A stretch of 64,000 bases of DNA from Rhodeus uyekii (GCA_037043235.1 JAWRVZ010000049.1:1276501-1340500), one strand, 5' to 3'; positions 35,076 to 46,329 are shown, counted from the first letter of the stretch. The notes: generated by a model from the letters alone, not told the origin. Translations and numbers: made by a program.

Positions 35076-36410
35076 TTATTTCTCACAAACACACGTTCTC
35101 TTCTCTGAGCACGGGATGTCATTCCAGTTATTCAGGACGGGTTTTGCAGGATTCAGTTCAACACAGTCCTCGTTTCCACCTGTGTTATTCGGCTCATTGC
35201 TTTCCCAAAACCTGAATAACATACAATCAGAATCACATCCTGAAGATCTCTAAAAGAATTTACTCACTCAAGATATAAACCGGCATGTTTAAAAAAAATT
35301 ATGCACAAGGTACACAGTCAATATCTTTATTTATCATGTAACAACATTTTAGGATTATAGACAGGGTTTGGTGATTTTCAGTTTTGGGTGGATAGATGAA
35401 ACATGTTTAGAAGGGAACATGTCTTGGAAAAATCACAATGGTTTTAAAGTGTTTTATCACTTACCCTCGATTCAGTGTTGAATTATCCACCCATTTCATT
35501 CTGCCCTCGTTCTCAATATCAGTCAAACCAATCCACACTCTCTCCTTACTGACTGAAGACATGAACCTCTGTGTGAATAAAACAATTAAAGAGAATCATC
35601 ATTAATATTCATCTGGTATAAGATAAAGTTCAGGAGACATTCTAAGATATTTAATCAAATTAAAGACAGTTGTTGCATTACTGTAGCATTTATATTCAAA
35701 GCAGTGCTAAAATCTTTTTTAAATTCCTTTTTGGTTGTTTGAATTTTGTTTGAATACAACATGTATTTAAGTATGTTAATTCACAACAGAATTAGTATAA
35801 ACTGTCTCTGTTTTCCACTCAAACATGCTTCTCTTCAGTGTTGATAATGACCAGATCAGCTCCTTGATCCCTGCAATATTGTCTGCTCTCAGTCCAGCTC
35901 TTCAACTCACCAGATATGATAAAAAACCCTGGACGACAGATATTTTTTTGAACATAAACTTTTCAAAACTGTATGAATGCAGTAAAGTAAAGTGAACAAG
36001 GAAACAACCAGATTTGCACTGACCTTGATTAGAAGTCGTCTTCTTCAGTTCCTCACTCAAGAACGTGACGTTTCTCTCTAACTCCAAATTCTTCTGATTC
36101 AAAGAGTTGAAGTTGTTCTGCATCTGGTTTTTCTCAGCAGTGAGATCATTGACTCTTGTCTCCAATTCCAGTTTCTTCTGACTCAAAGAGCTGAATCTGT
36201 GTTTGAGTTGGTCTTTTTCAGTCATCAGATCAGTGTAATTGTCCTGTAAGCTGTTGATAGTCTGATTGAACTCTTCAACTGTGTTCTTGTAACTCTTTAC
36301 CAGATCTCTCTCTGCTGTGATGATGATGAACTGCAGAATGATGAAGATCAGCAGAAGAACACAAATGATCCCGAGACACACTGTCATCAATACCAAACAC
36401 ACACTTCCTC
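35076..36410 (-). CDS. C-type lectin-like receptor, gene D (first exon not found)
   Basis: Four exons join in frame: 36024-36410 transmembrane and stalk, 35825-35928, 35465-35568 and 35076-35211 CTLD (731 nt). The stalk (VCLVLMTVCLGIICVLLLIF, then LETRVNDLTAEKNQ) resembles gene E. The CTLD reads IISGELKSWTESRQYC, RVWIGLTDIENEG, EPN with GNEDC, NNWND and CVCEK, a mannose-type site. CTLD exon 3 is identical to gene F. The donor after CTLD exon 1 is weakened (AAGCAT|GTTTGA). No tail exon or promoter module is visible between 36410 and 45200, where a LINE and other repeats have entered. The nearest upstream tail exon is the broken one of psi-B. Without a start it may be a recent pseudogene, or use an unseen exon. 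Confidence 0.75.
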
Positions 36411-37727
36411 CTGACAAACACACAGAGAAAACACACACATGTCAGTGAATACTCTACTTCAGGGGTGCCCACACTTTTTTGGCTTGTGAGATACGTTTTA
36501 AATGACCAAGTTAAAATGATTTACCTTATATAAAAATACAAAACACATATTTATTCATTTATTAGTATGTTGAGAATTCTTTATATGGACAATATATGTT
36601 GGTGTAGCTTTAATAACTACATGAACCGAAAATGCACAATACAACTCTGTACATCGTTTGTTTGTAAAAAATGGACAACTGAGATTTTATTTCCTTCAGC
36701 CGCTTTCTTCTAGGTTTGCTTTTTGGAGGGGAGTCAGTGTCATAGTTTTTACGAACAGTCCAAAAATGCTGCTCCACATTTTCCTTCTTTGGTATAGAAA
36801 TGACAGACTAACAGATCAAGGCAAATGCATTTCGAAAATGACAGTGAAAAAAATCCTGCTCCTCCACTTATTTTTATACCCTTTCTGAAGTTTAAAATAA
36901 ATATATCAGAGGCTTTCTCATTAGCTTGCTATGGTTTTGTAGCACTTGGTGGCATTGTGTGCATGAGCGGTGACCCATGTGTCAGAAAAGGTCAGAGGTC
37001 AGACTGGCTGCTCTGTACGTCTTTCAAGTGACACATTTCATAGTGAGGATGGATGATGGGCTGAAGTCTACTTTGTTTATTCCATGCGATCTACACACAA
37101 TACCTTTGCAATCGATCAGTAGATCGTGATCGACATATTGAGCAGCCTTTCCCTACATATTATTATTAAAAAAAACATTCAAATCAACAGAAATCTACCT
37201 TTGTCTTATAGTCCATTTATATTTTTTTATAGAACAAATATTGTTATTCGGTGCAATGGCTGGATTGAACAGAGAGCAAATCACCTCAAATGGGACATGA
37301 TTTATACCCGGATTTAATCGCAATGTGTTATGACCAAATGTGCACATAAATCAACCATAAAGGGAAGGATAAATAATCATAATGATAATTAATCATAATT
37401 GATATCAATCATGAATTGATAATTAATCACAATGAATTATAAGAAATTATGAAAATTATTTGGCTTGTAGAATTTGCTTAGTTTCAGAATTAAGTTAAGT
37501 CTGTGCGCCACATGAGCCACGCAATCTGTATGAACTTTTAGAAAGATTGTCCTAATGGCCATGAAGACTAATCTTTCTGTTTTATCGTACTAAAAGTACC
37601 AAAGCATGTTGCAAAAATCAAATATTAAAGGGACTCATCCATGAGCATTACAGAGACAAATCAAGTGTGAATACATATAATTTAAAACAAAATAATAAAC
37701 CTAAAACACAGACTACATACACGGATT

Positions 37728-37729
<2 letters not shown>

Positions 37730-37772
<43 letters not shown>
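37730..37772. repeat. (AG)n microsatellite
   Basis: A pure GA run in the duplicated flank upstream of gene D. The surrounding 36460-37860 holds duplicated spacer but no gene. Confidence 0.95.
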
Positions 37773-37774
<2 letters not shown>

Positions 37775-38039
37775 ATATATTGGCAATTTACTGACAGTTA
37801 ACCTTTCTTAAATGCAGCATGGAAAATTTCCTTAGTAGGAAGAGACCGGGTTAGTTGCCCAAGAAAGACTTTTTGGACAAAAAATGGTTTATCATTTGGA
37901 GTTGATCAACATCGCTCACAGGAATACCAACTTCCTCAAATACACAATTGAATTTAGCACGCTTGGCGTGTTGCCGACGATGATGCACTGACAATGCGAC
38001 GCTGAAGACTCTGTTCTGGGCCCGGGTGAACTACCATCA

Positions 38040-39217
38040 ACCGAGGAAAGTGGAGAGTGAGTATCCCTGGTCCAGACTGCCAGCCCAGCCAGCCACCAAT
38101 CCGACGCTCCCGAGCTCCGCGACTGAGTCCGCTGGACTCCGGAGTCGGGGGGAAGGAGGCCTCAGGTCTCCGTTGAACTGACTCCCTAGGCCGCCATTGA
38201 ACTGACTCCCTAGGCCGCCATTGAACTGACTCCCTAGGCCGCCATTGAACTGACTCCCCATGCCTCCGTTGAACTGACTCCCCAGGCCGCCACTGAACTG
38301 ACTCTCCAGGCCGCCATTGAACTGACTCCCCAGGCCGCCATTGAACTGACTCCCCAGGCCGCCATTGAACTGATTCCCCAGGCCTCCATTGAACTGATTC
38401 CCCAGGCCTCCATTGAACTGATTCCCCAGGCCTCCATTGAACTGATTCCCCAGGCCTCCATTGAACTGATTCCCCAGGCCTCCGTTGAATTGATTCCTCA
38501 GGCCTCCGTTGAACTGGACCTTCCCCTGGCCGGAGCCGCCAGCCGACCTGGACCTGGACCTCCTCTGGCTTTCAGATTTCCCACCCAGTCTCCATCTCCC
38601 GCCACCTCTATCCAGCCAGCACTTGGTCCCATCTCTGCGGTTGTCCCGTGCCCCATTGTTAGCTCCCAATCGACACCCGGTAGCTGCCATGTGTCATCGA
38701 ACAACCGGCATCACTAGGCACTGAGGGTCTTTGGACTCTGCCTCCTACCTCAGTGTCCTTCACTCCACCTCGGCACATCGGCTCCCCCTTGGCTCCTCCC
38801 TCCCTCGGCTCCACCGAAATCCCTCGTCCATGAGCCTCCACCGGGCTCCCTCGTCCATCCGGCTCCACCTTGGTCAGTCGTCGCCTTGCCTACACCTTCG
38901 GCTTCAACTGGCTCCTCCTTCCCCCCGGCTCCACCTTCGTCCTCCGTCGCTCCGGTTCTGCGTCTGTCCTTGGTCTTCCCGGCTCCACCTCGAACGCTCA
39001 TTGCTGAGCTCGGCGCACTACTCATGTGCTCCCTAGTCTTTGTCTCTTCTTTACGTTCCTACGTGGATGTTATGTCTTTGTGGATGCCGCTCTCCAGTGT
39101 TCCTAGTTTTGCACTGTTAATTGCCGTTTTCTGTTCTCGTTTTGAATAAAGTACTTTCAGTTTGGATTTTCCTCCCTCGCCTGTCTCCGCATCGCACACC
39201 GCACTCCTTCCGTGACA
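38040..39217 (+). mobile_element. Pro/Ser-rich repeat element with minisatellite, LTR-like end
   Basis: After a 24-bp minisatellite the plus strand is Pro/Ser-rich, with CTCCACC and CGGCTCC repeats, to about 39050. It ends with CGTTTTGAATAAAG, a TCTCCGCATCGCACAC segment and CCGTGACA. The same kind of tail is seen at 16670-16731. I recognise no domain. It is likely part of a retroelement family shared with 24004-25220. Confidence 0.45.
38163..38516. repeat. 24-bp minisatellite, about 15 units
   Basis: The unit is like CCCAGGCCTCCATTGAACTG plus ATTC, with two subtypes (GGCCGCCATTGAACTGACTC in the left half, GGCCTCCATTGAACTGATTC in the right half). On the minus strand it keeps an open frame reading GGLGNQFN or GGLGSQFN per unit. 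Because 24 is a multiple of 3, every frame stays open; this alone is not evidence for a protein. Confidence 0.9.
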
Positions 39218-39817
39218 CATATAGGCTTTTTATTTAGAGATCGGTAACTGATAATTGCATTGGGTTTCTGTCGTTGCTGAGCTGCTGATGTGTGTGTTTG
39301 GAGAGTTCTTTGTTTAGATGCTGGTACATTTCTTGCACAATCTTTTGTTGAATTTGCAGGAAGTTCAAACGTGTTTTGCTCTGAAAGTAAGTTCAATATG
39401 GAGAGGAAGGGTCCGTAGAGCGTGAGAGTGCAAGACAAGAGATGATCGGCCGGTATCAACTTATTTTAAAGATGCATTTATTTTCAGATAGCCAATCATG
39501 TAGTTGGGAATGGGTGGCAGAAAAGTTCCCTTTGTTCCTGTTCCCAAAGAATTTAAATATTTTATGATATCGTTAGAATTGAACAGACTTTGGTTCAAGA
39601 GAGTAATAGAAAAAAATAAGATACTTTTTAGCAAAACACAATATAGGCAAGGCAAGGCAAGGCAAGTTTATTTGTATAGCACATTTCATACACAATGGTA
39701 ATTCAAAGTGCTTTACATAAAGAAGAATGATAAAAGTAAAACATTAAAAATGATTAAAAGGATAAAAAGATAATACGTATAAAATAAAATGCAAACAGTT
39801 CGGACATAGCACAGTGC

Positions 39818-42391
39818 TCAATCTGCAAATGCATAGGTAAAAAGATGTGTTTTGAGTCTTGATTTGAATGTGGCTACTGTTGGAGCACACCTGATCTCTT
39901 CTGGAAGCTGGTTCCAGCTGCAGCTGGCGTAACAGCTAAAAGCAGACTCTCCTTGCTTTGAGTGAACCCTGGGTATTACTAAGTGACTTGATCCTGATGA
40001 TCTTAGTGATCTGTTAGGTTTATATTCTATGAGCATATCTGCAATGTATTGAGGTCCTAGGCCATTGAGTGATTTATAAACAAGTAACAGTACTTTAAAA
40101 TTAATTCTAAATTTAACTGGAAGCCAGTGCAAGGACCTAAGGACTGGTGTGATGTGTTCATATTTTCTGGTTCTGCTCAGAATCCTGGCAGCCGCATTCT
40201 GTACGAGCTGCAGCTGTCTTATGGTCTTTTTGGGAAGGCCGGTGAGGAGCCCATTACAATAATCCACCCTGCTGGTGATGAAAGCATGAACAAGTTTCTC
40301 TAAGTCTTGATTGGAGACAAAGCATCTAATTCTTGCAATATTTTTGAGATGATAATATGCTGATTTAGTTATTGTTTTTACATGGCTACTGAAACTCAGG
40401 TCTGACTCCAAAATCACACCAAGATTCCTGACCTGATTTTTAGTTGTTTGACCCCTAGAGTGAAGGTATGCGTTCACTTTGAGAACTTCATCTTTGTTTC
40501 CAAATGCAATGACTTCAGTTTTGTCTTTGTTTAACTGAAGGAAGTTTAGGCACATCCAGTTTTTAATTTCATCAATGCATTGACACAGGGAGTCAATGGG
40601 GCTGTAATCATTAGGTGATAACGCGAGGTAAATCTGGGTGTCATCTGCATAGCTGTGATATGCAATTTGGTTTTTTCTCATTATTTGGATCAGTGGCAGC
40701 ATATATAAGTTGAACAGGAGGGGTGCAAGTATTGAACCTTGAGGGACTCCGCATGTCATGGATGTCCACTCAGACTTATGGTCACCGATACTCACATAAT
40801 AACCTCTCCCTTCTAAGTATGACCTGAACCATTTAAGAACCATCTCAGAAAGCCCAACCCAGTTTTCCAGCCTGTCAAGGAGAATGTTGTGATCTATGGT
40901 GTCAAACGCAGCACTGAGGTCGAGTAAAACCAGCACTGATAATTTACCTGAATCTGTGTTAAGTCGAATATCATTTATTATCTTTATGAGTGCTGTCTCT
41001 GTGCTGTGATGTGGTCGGAAACCAGACTGAAAGTTGTCAAAGTATCCATTCAAGCTTAAGAACTTGTTCAGCTGATTGAAAACAACTTTTTCAATGATCT
41101 TGCCAATGAAAGGTAGATTTGAGATTGGTCTGTAATTGCTCAATATGATGTTATCCAGATTGCTCTTTTTCAGAAGGGGCTTAACAACTGCAGTTTTTAG
41201 GGAATTTGGAAAAGTCCCAGAAAGAAGTGAGGCATTTACCACTTCTAGGATATCTGCTTCTAAACAGTTAAACACGCTTTTGAAAAAAGATGTGGGAAGT
41301 ATGTCAAGGGCGCAAGTTGATGTTTTAAGGTGCTGTACTGTTTCTTCCAAAATTTTACCATCAATTGCTTCGAAAACAGACATAATAGCTACTTTCTGAG
41401 ATTGTGGTCTGATCTGTTTTACCCCAGTGCAGCTCAAGGTTGTGCTGATCGCCTTTCTGATATTATTTATTTTCTCAGAGAAGAAGGAAGCAAACTCACA
41501 GCATTTGCTGTCTGAGAGCATTTCACTGGGAATCTGACTTGGGGGATTTGTTAGTATATCAAAGAAAATACAGAAATGATCTGATAGAGCTACATCCTTA
41601 ATGACAATGGATGAGATGTTTAGACCCTTACTGATAATTAAATCTAGTGTATGTCCTCGATTGTGTGTGGGTCTATGTACATGCTGAGTCAGATCAAAAG
41701 TATTCAAAACTGTTAGAATTTCTTTTGCCATTTTGGATTCTGCATTTTCTATGTGGATGTTAAAGTCCCCAGTAATAGCAAGACAGTCAAACTCTGAGGA
41801 AGTTGCTGATAACAGTTCTGTAAAGTCCTCCACAAAGGCTGGAGAGTATTTTGGAGGCCTGTAAATGACTAAAAGTAGAATGCGAGGAGCACCTTTTATC
41901 ACAATACCCAAATATTCAAAAGACAAGTAATCACCAAATGACACTTGCTTGCATTGATAGACATCTTTAAATAGAGCAGCTTCACCTCCACCTCTCCTAA
42001 CAGCTCTGCAGACACTCATAAAAGTAAAGTTGGGAGGGGCTGATTCATTCAGGATTGTTGAACTGCAACTGTCTTCAAGCCATGTTTCATTTAGAAGCAT
42101 AAAATCTAGATTGTTTGTGGTTATTAAATCATTGACTAGAAGTGATTTATTTTTAAGTGAACGGATGTTTAAAAGTGCTAACTTAACAGTCTTACTTTCT
42201 GTCTCTACAGTAATCTTAGTTTGGCGTGTAATATGCAACAGATTAAGTGGGTTTGCCAAACGGTTTGAGAAGGCCTTTGGCTTTCTATCACGTAATAAAA
42301 CTGAAATAGCGAAAGCAACAGGCACACTGGGTTCCCGCTTGTTCTGTAAACATTTGATAAAGTCACTGTTATCATAGCAGGGACCCGGCAC
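39818..42391 (-). CDS. LINE ORF2: endonuclease and reverse transcriptase (857 aa)
   Basis: An uninterrupted frame of 857 codons. The N-terminal part is an AP-type endonuclease: LALLNIRSLKNKS, LLNETWL, GGGEAALFK, LVIYRPPK, ITGDFNIHIE and ALSDHF. Reverse transcriptase follows: NYRPISNLPFIGKIIEKVV, QSGFRPHHSTETAL, VLLDLSAAFDTIDH, GVPQGSILAPLLFNLYM and the catalytic HSYADDTQIYL. A C-terminal LINE domain has VDYCNGLLTGLPKK and LHWLPV. This protein nicks target DNA and copies the element RNA. The CR1/L2 assignment rests on these motifs and on the esterase-bearing ORF1. The likely start is near 42391; upstream ORF1 ends only a few bases away. Confidence 0.92.
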   Translation of the reverse strand: MPGPCYDNSDFIKCLQNKREPSVPVAFAISVLLRDRKPKAFSNRLANPLNLLHITRQTKITVETESKTVKLALLNIRSLKNKSLLVNDLITTNNLDFMLLNETWLEDSCSSTILNESAPPNFTFMSVCRAVRRGGGEAALFKDVYQCKQVSFGDYLSFEYLGIVIKGAPRILLLVIYRPPKYSPAFVEDFTELLSATSSEFDCLAITGDFNIHIENAESKMAKEILTVLNTFDLTQHVHRPTHNRGHTLDLIISKGLNISSIVIKDVALSDHFCIFFDILTNPPSQIPSEMLSDSKCCEFASFFSEKINNIRKAISTTLSCTGVKQIRPQSQKVAIMSVFEAIDGKILEETVQHLKTSTCALDILPTSFFKSVFNCLEADILEVVNASLLSGTFPNSLKTAVVKPLLKKSNLDNIILSNYRPISNLPFIGKIIEKVVFNQLNKFLSLNGYFDNFQSGFRPHHSTETALIKIINDIRLNTDSGKLSVLVLLDLSAAFDTIDHNILLDRLENWVGLSEMVLKWFRSYLEGRGYYVSIGDHKSEWTSMTCGVPQGSILAPLLFNLYMLPLIQIMRKNQIAYHSYADDTQIYLALSPNDYSPIDSLCQCIDEIKNWMCLNFLQLNKDKTEVIAFGNKDEVLKVNAYLHSRGQTTKNQVRNLGVILESDLSFSSHVKTITKSAYYHLKNIARIRCFVSNQDLEKLVHAFITSRVDYCNGLLTGLPKKTIRQLQLVQNAAARILSRTRKYEHITPVLRSLHWLPVKFRINFKVLLLVYKSLNGLGPQYIADMLIEYKPNRSLRSSGSSHLVIPRVHSKQGESAFSCYASCSWNQLPEEIRCAPTVATFKSRLKTHLFTYAFAD

Positions 42392-42394
42392 ACA

Positions 42395-44143
42395 TCATTG
42401 AGAGCTTTTATCAGTTGTTTTTGGTTCACCTAGAACAGATGGAGGATGGTGAGGGCCCTGGCGTTGTGGTAACGGCCGAAGAGCTCTCGCAGGAGGAATG
42501 GGAGGTTGAGCTGGGCTCACAGGCTTTGGTGGTTGTGGAGCTCGCCGCTTTTTTGTTGATGTCTGGGGGCTCGCAGCAAAAGAGTGGGCGAGTTTGGTTC
42601 CAGCATACACCAGTTCCTCCATTTTCTCAGAGAAACACAGCAGGGGGGATGCTGGGGAGAGGGATAATGTATCCGGTGAGAGAGGCTGTTGCTCTGGTGT
42701 TACTGGTGGCTGTAATATGTTGCCCTGGCTGTTTTCCCGAAAGTCGTCCTTGGCTGCTGAAACTTGGAGCAGTTCTAACACGTCACTGTCTATCGGTGAG
42801 CTCTCTGGGCAGGGCTCAGTCAGGATTGTGTCCGTGAACAGTGGTTGTTGTGGCTGCGTGGTGTTATCGCTGTCCTTGTGGGATGTGTCAGCCGCATGTC
42901 CATTCAGGTGCTGAAATGAAGTCCTGTGGTCAGCTGTACTCTGTCCAGGTGTGTTTGTGCCATTCAGATTAGGTGGATTTGCACACACTGCTGAAGGATG
43001 ATGGAGGGAGAAGTAGATATTGTCCTTTAGCACTCTTGAGCCCAGTTTGTTTGGGCGCAGGCCATCATGTGTGAACAATTGTCTCTGACTCCAAAACAGA
43101 TTGAAGTTGTCGATGAAATTCAGTCCCTTTAAGTTGCAGGTTTTTTGCAGCCATGTATTAAGCCCAAGCAAACGTGTAAATCTATTTGTTCCTCTTGCTG
43201 GGAGTGGTCCACTGATGAACGACTGAACTTTTAGACTTCTGAGCATTTCAAAAAGTTCATTGAAATCCCTTTTAAGGAGTTCTGACTGCTCCTTCCGAAT
43301 ATCATTCTTTCCCACATGGATGATTAGTCGGTTTGCAGTTTTATATTTCATCAGAATGCTCTTAAGTTCCTTGTTTACATCAGAAACTGTTGCTTGTGGA
43401 AGGCAGCATGTAGTTGTATCCCTGCTGCTAATATTTCTGATAATAGAGTCACCCACTATCAGAGTCCTGGGCTCGGCTGCTCTAAGAGCTGAGTGTCGCT
43501 GTCTGCTCCACCTTGAGCGGCAGTTAGCATCGGTGTTAGCTGCTAGCTGATTTGATCTGTGTCCGATCATGTTTGGGGATTCCTCAACCACATTCATCAT
43601 GTCTGGAGATTCCTCACTCACATTCATTAACACTTCAAATCTGTTCTCCAGATGTATTGGTGGTGGTAGGGAGCTAGTGTTTGGGGTAGAAGACGCTACA
43701 AAATGCGATACTCGAGACAATCTGATGTCTCGAGTGCCTTTGGGTCTCGCTCCCTGTTTGTGCCATCGATTAGTATGTTGATCATTTTCGGCACTCAGTA
43801 TGGCCTGTTTAGGAGCATTAGATTCATGGGACTCACCGGCTGTGTGCTGGGGACGTCCATGATGAAGCTCTGTTGTGTGTTCCGTCTGGTTTGGTAGTCC
43901 CACAAGTAGCTTTGTTTCAAGAACTGCAATCCTTTGTAGAAGTCTGTGGCAGTTTGTGCAGCAGGTAGATTCTTCAACCAGAGGAGGCATATTATTTAGT
44001 GTAGGCAGCTGTGTTTTCCCTTCTCCGGAATGTAAGCTGATGGCTGCCGTCAATGGGAGGCTGGTTTGAGAAAAATTCCCCTTTTTTGTTGCAATTCTTC
44101 CAGTTAGAAACTTTGTTGGTGCCAATATTTGTCGTTTGAGCAC
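42395..44143 (-). CDS. LINE ORF1 with SGNH esterase-like domain (582 aa)
   Basis: An open frame of 582 codons. The middle part (about residues 225-380) is an SGNH/GDSL-type esterase-like domain of the kind known in CR1/L2 ORF1 proteins. It has the GDS nucleophile block (LIVGDSIIRN), an NRLIIHVGKNDI block and a closing block DGLRPNKLGSRVL. In active esterases the last block is usually DxxH; here Arg replaces the catalytic His, so hydrolysis is doubtful. N-terminal CCTNCHRLLQRIAVLETKL has a Cys pair and a short coiled coil. The C-terminus is Pro-rich. Its role is probably RNA/membrane association of the retrotransposition particle, by analogy. Confidence 0.85.
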   Translation of the reverse strand: MLKRQILAPTKFLTGRIATKKGNFSQTSLPLTAAISLHSGEGKTQLPTLNNMPPLVEESTCCTNCHRLLQRIAVLETKLLVGLPNQTEHTTELHHGRPQHTAGESHESNAPKQAILSAENDQHTNRWHKQGARPKGTRDIRLSRVSHFVASSTPNTSSLPPPIHLENRFEVLMNVSEESPDMMNVVEESPNMIGHRSNQLAANTDANCRSRWSRQRHSALRAAEPRTLIVGDSIIRNISSRDTTTCCLPQATVSDVNKELKSILMKYKTANRLIIHVGKNDIRKEQSELLKRDFNELFEMLRSLKVQSFISGPLPARGTNRFTRLLGLNTWLQKTCNLKGLNFIDNFNLFWSQRQLFTHDGLRPNKLGSRVLKDNIYFSLHHPSAVCANPPNLNGTNTPGQSTADHRTSFQHLNGHAADTSHKDSDNTTQPQQPLFTDTILTEPCPESSPIDSDVLELLQVSAAKDDFRENSQGNILQPPVTPEQQPLSPDTLSLSPASPLLCFSEKMEELVYAGTKLAHSFAASPQTSTKKRRAPQPPKPVSPAQPPIPPARALRPLPQRQGPHHPPSVLGEPKTTDKSSQ

Positions 44144-44289
44144 TGTGCTGATTTGCTGAAGTTAAAATTTGGAGATAAAATATAAAAGCAATAGAGCAAA
44201 GCGCAGAGCTGTAAGCAAGAGCGTCCGAACAGTAGCAAAGCAGGAAGCAGGAAGTACTACATTATACTACATTTCAAGAATACAGAGAG

Positions 44290-45200
44290 GAGAATTAGAG
44301 CCCAAACATGATGGGAGAGAAAGACGTAGGCTGAGGAGTTTCTCTTTACACAAGGTTAGAAGTATTTAAACATCCCAAACTAACTGTCAAAACATATAAG
44401 GTGTGTGAAGCATTCGAACGACCTTCTTACTGTCCTTGAGAGCGTGAAAGAGCCCTCCGCCTTAAAGGAGCCTTACCCAATATAACTTGTTACAGATTCC
44501 CCCCCGTTAAACAAAGGCTGACCCCAGCCGTACACAACCAAGGGACAGTACCGTTTCACTCAACAACCATACATACATGCCACAGTTGTAAAGCTGTTAC
44601 AGGGCGAGAAAAACAAAAAGAAACAATGGACAATCTGTACAGTCCTACAAGTCCATACATTGTACCCAAGTTCAAGAAAACAAAATGACTGTGTGCAACC
44701 CCCACATATGGAATACAAATTGTTTTTTCTTGCAAAAACATCCAAACATGAACATGTCAATAAACAACCATTGACAATTAACATCCCATTATTCTCTCCC
44801 CCCTTACACAACATCAAACTTATGTGTATGATATGGGTTAGTCCACCTGTTAACTGACCAGTCAGACGTAATTCTGGGTTTCTGTCTTGGTCTCAAGTTA
44901 TAACGTTCAGTATACTGCTTTGAGTGACACTCACTACAAATTATAAAAACAGATTTATAAAGCTAATATTTCAATTCCTGCAAATCAACAACTTCTTGAA
45001 TAAACTGTCCACTGTGTCGCATCTCAGTGTGAGGATGATCTTTAGTTCCCTCTTGTGTTTGAACATTATAACACTTTCTTACATTCAGCTTTAGCAGTGC
45101 TTCTTTTATGTGACACATGAAGTTTTTTTAAATCTCTTAAACTGTGTTTCCTCGTTTCCTTCTTCCTATATCATAAGCATTGTAAAACGCTGTCGTGAAT
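44290..45200. other. Unassigned spacer, no gene seen
   Basis: A C-run and the segment TTACAGATTCCCCCCC at about 44490 suggest a repeat, but I could not assign a family. No lectin exon is present, though the missing tail exon of gene D would be expected around here. Confidence 0.4.
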
Positions 45201-45205
45201 CTTCG

Positions 45206-45752
45206 AGGCTCATCAGATCAGTGTAATTGTCCTGCAAGTCTGATTGAACTCTTCAACTGTGTTCTTGTAACTCTTTACCAGATCTCTCTCTGCTGTGATG
45301 ATGATGAACTGCAGAATGATGAAGATCAGCAGAAGAACACAAATGAGCCCGAGACACACTGTCATCAACACCAAACACACACTTCCTCCTGACAAACACA
45401 GAGAAAACACAGATATCAATGAATGCATTGCCTATTATTACAAAAAAAGGATTCAAATCAACTTTTTTAACTACATTGTCTTTGTATGAGATTTTACATC
45501 ATATTATTTTATAAAGACAAACATTGTTATGTGGTAAAATATCTAAAGATGAACATATAAAAGAATATTTGAATTTGCATGTGATACTTCCTGAAACATT
45601 AAGCATTATCAACACCATCTATAACACCTTTTTAACTTTAGAGTAATTTTCTGCTTACGCTTTTCATCTCTTTCTTCATCCTGGCCGTTATTCTGTGTTT
45701 GAGGTTCAGTTGTGTCTTCAATAACATGTTCATAAAAAGCCTCTGAATCCAG
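45206..45752 (-). pseudogene. C-type lectin-like receptor psi-B
   Basis: The tail exon relic at 45659-45752 has CTG in place of the start ATG (CTGGATTCAGAGG), and a 2-bp loss just before its donor. The transmembrane exon (from 45388) begins normally with GSVCLVLMTVCLGLICVLLL. It reads to VEEFNQT, then a deletion of about 10 bp shifts the frame, giving a stop after CRTITLI. Homology ends at about 45206 with no stalk end, donor or CTLD exons. Three independent lesions make it dead. The promoter motif persists as the variant ATTTCCTGTT at 45845-45854. Confidence 0.85.
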
Positions 45753-46329
45753 TATTCACTATTTATGAATATATCGTTTTCACAGAAGAAGTGTGATTCT
45801 TAGAATGAGCAGACAGTGCTGACTTTAAAATAGTGCTGACTCTAAACAGGAAATGAGTTCAATCTACACTGGCGTTTGACAAAAATAAAGGCATGCAGAC
45901 CAAATGAAATTCCTCTCTGATCACTTCCGTCTGATGATCCTGCTCTCTCTTTCCGCCCTGCTGGACTGGAGGGAAATACATCCATACCAGAAGAAACAGA
46001 TACAGTAATACCTCGGTTTACGAGTTTAATTTGTTCCAAGAGCGAGTTCGGAACCCAAAATACTTGTACACCAAAACAACTTTCCCAATAAGAATGCACA
46101 AAAAATCTATTGATTCTTTCCACACGACCATAAATGCCCATTTCAAATATTTTCTTGGTTTTACCCTATTAATTACAGTTAAAATTATAACCATTAAGAT
46201 CTCATATAAATGCTAATTAAAAATTAAACTCTAAAATTAAAATTAAAAATTAAAACTCTAAAAATACTTGACAGTTTACTGTAATGCACTTCAGCTTTGA
46301 GCAGCGTCTCTACGAGAGGAGGGAGGAGG

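Larger units (their letters stand above)
39646..44262 (-). mobile_element. Full-length CR1/L2-type LINE with two ORFs
   Basis: The 3' end on the minus strand is a TTGCC repeat tail (39646-39665), preceded by the TTTATTTGTATAGCAC block (reverse). ORF2 (39818-42391) and ORF1 (42395-44143) are both open. The 5' end is near 44262. The paralogous flank at 32430-32460 lacks the element (ACACAATATGCATCATC...TTTCAAGAATACAG), whereas here ACACAATATA and TACATTTCAAGAATACAG bracket it. Both ORFs being intact points to recent insertion. Confidence 0.9.

Noticed and set aside
38163..38516. Glycine-rich secreted protein encoded by the minisatellite on the minus strand
   Set aside because: No splice context, signal peptide or homology; openness follows from a 24-bp unit.
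45206..45752. psi-B as the missing first exon of gene D
   Set aside because: Its start codon is CTG, and a 2-bp loss before the donor puts it out of phase with the gene D stalk exon.
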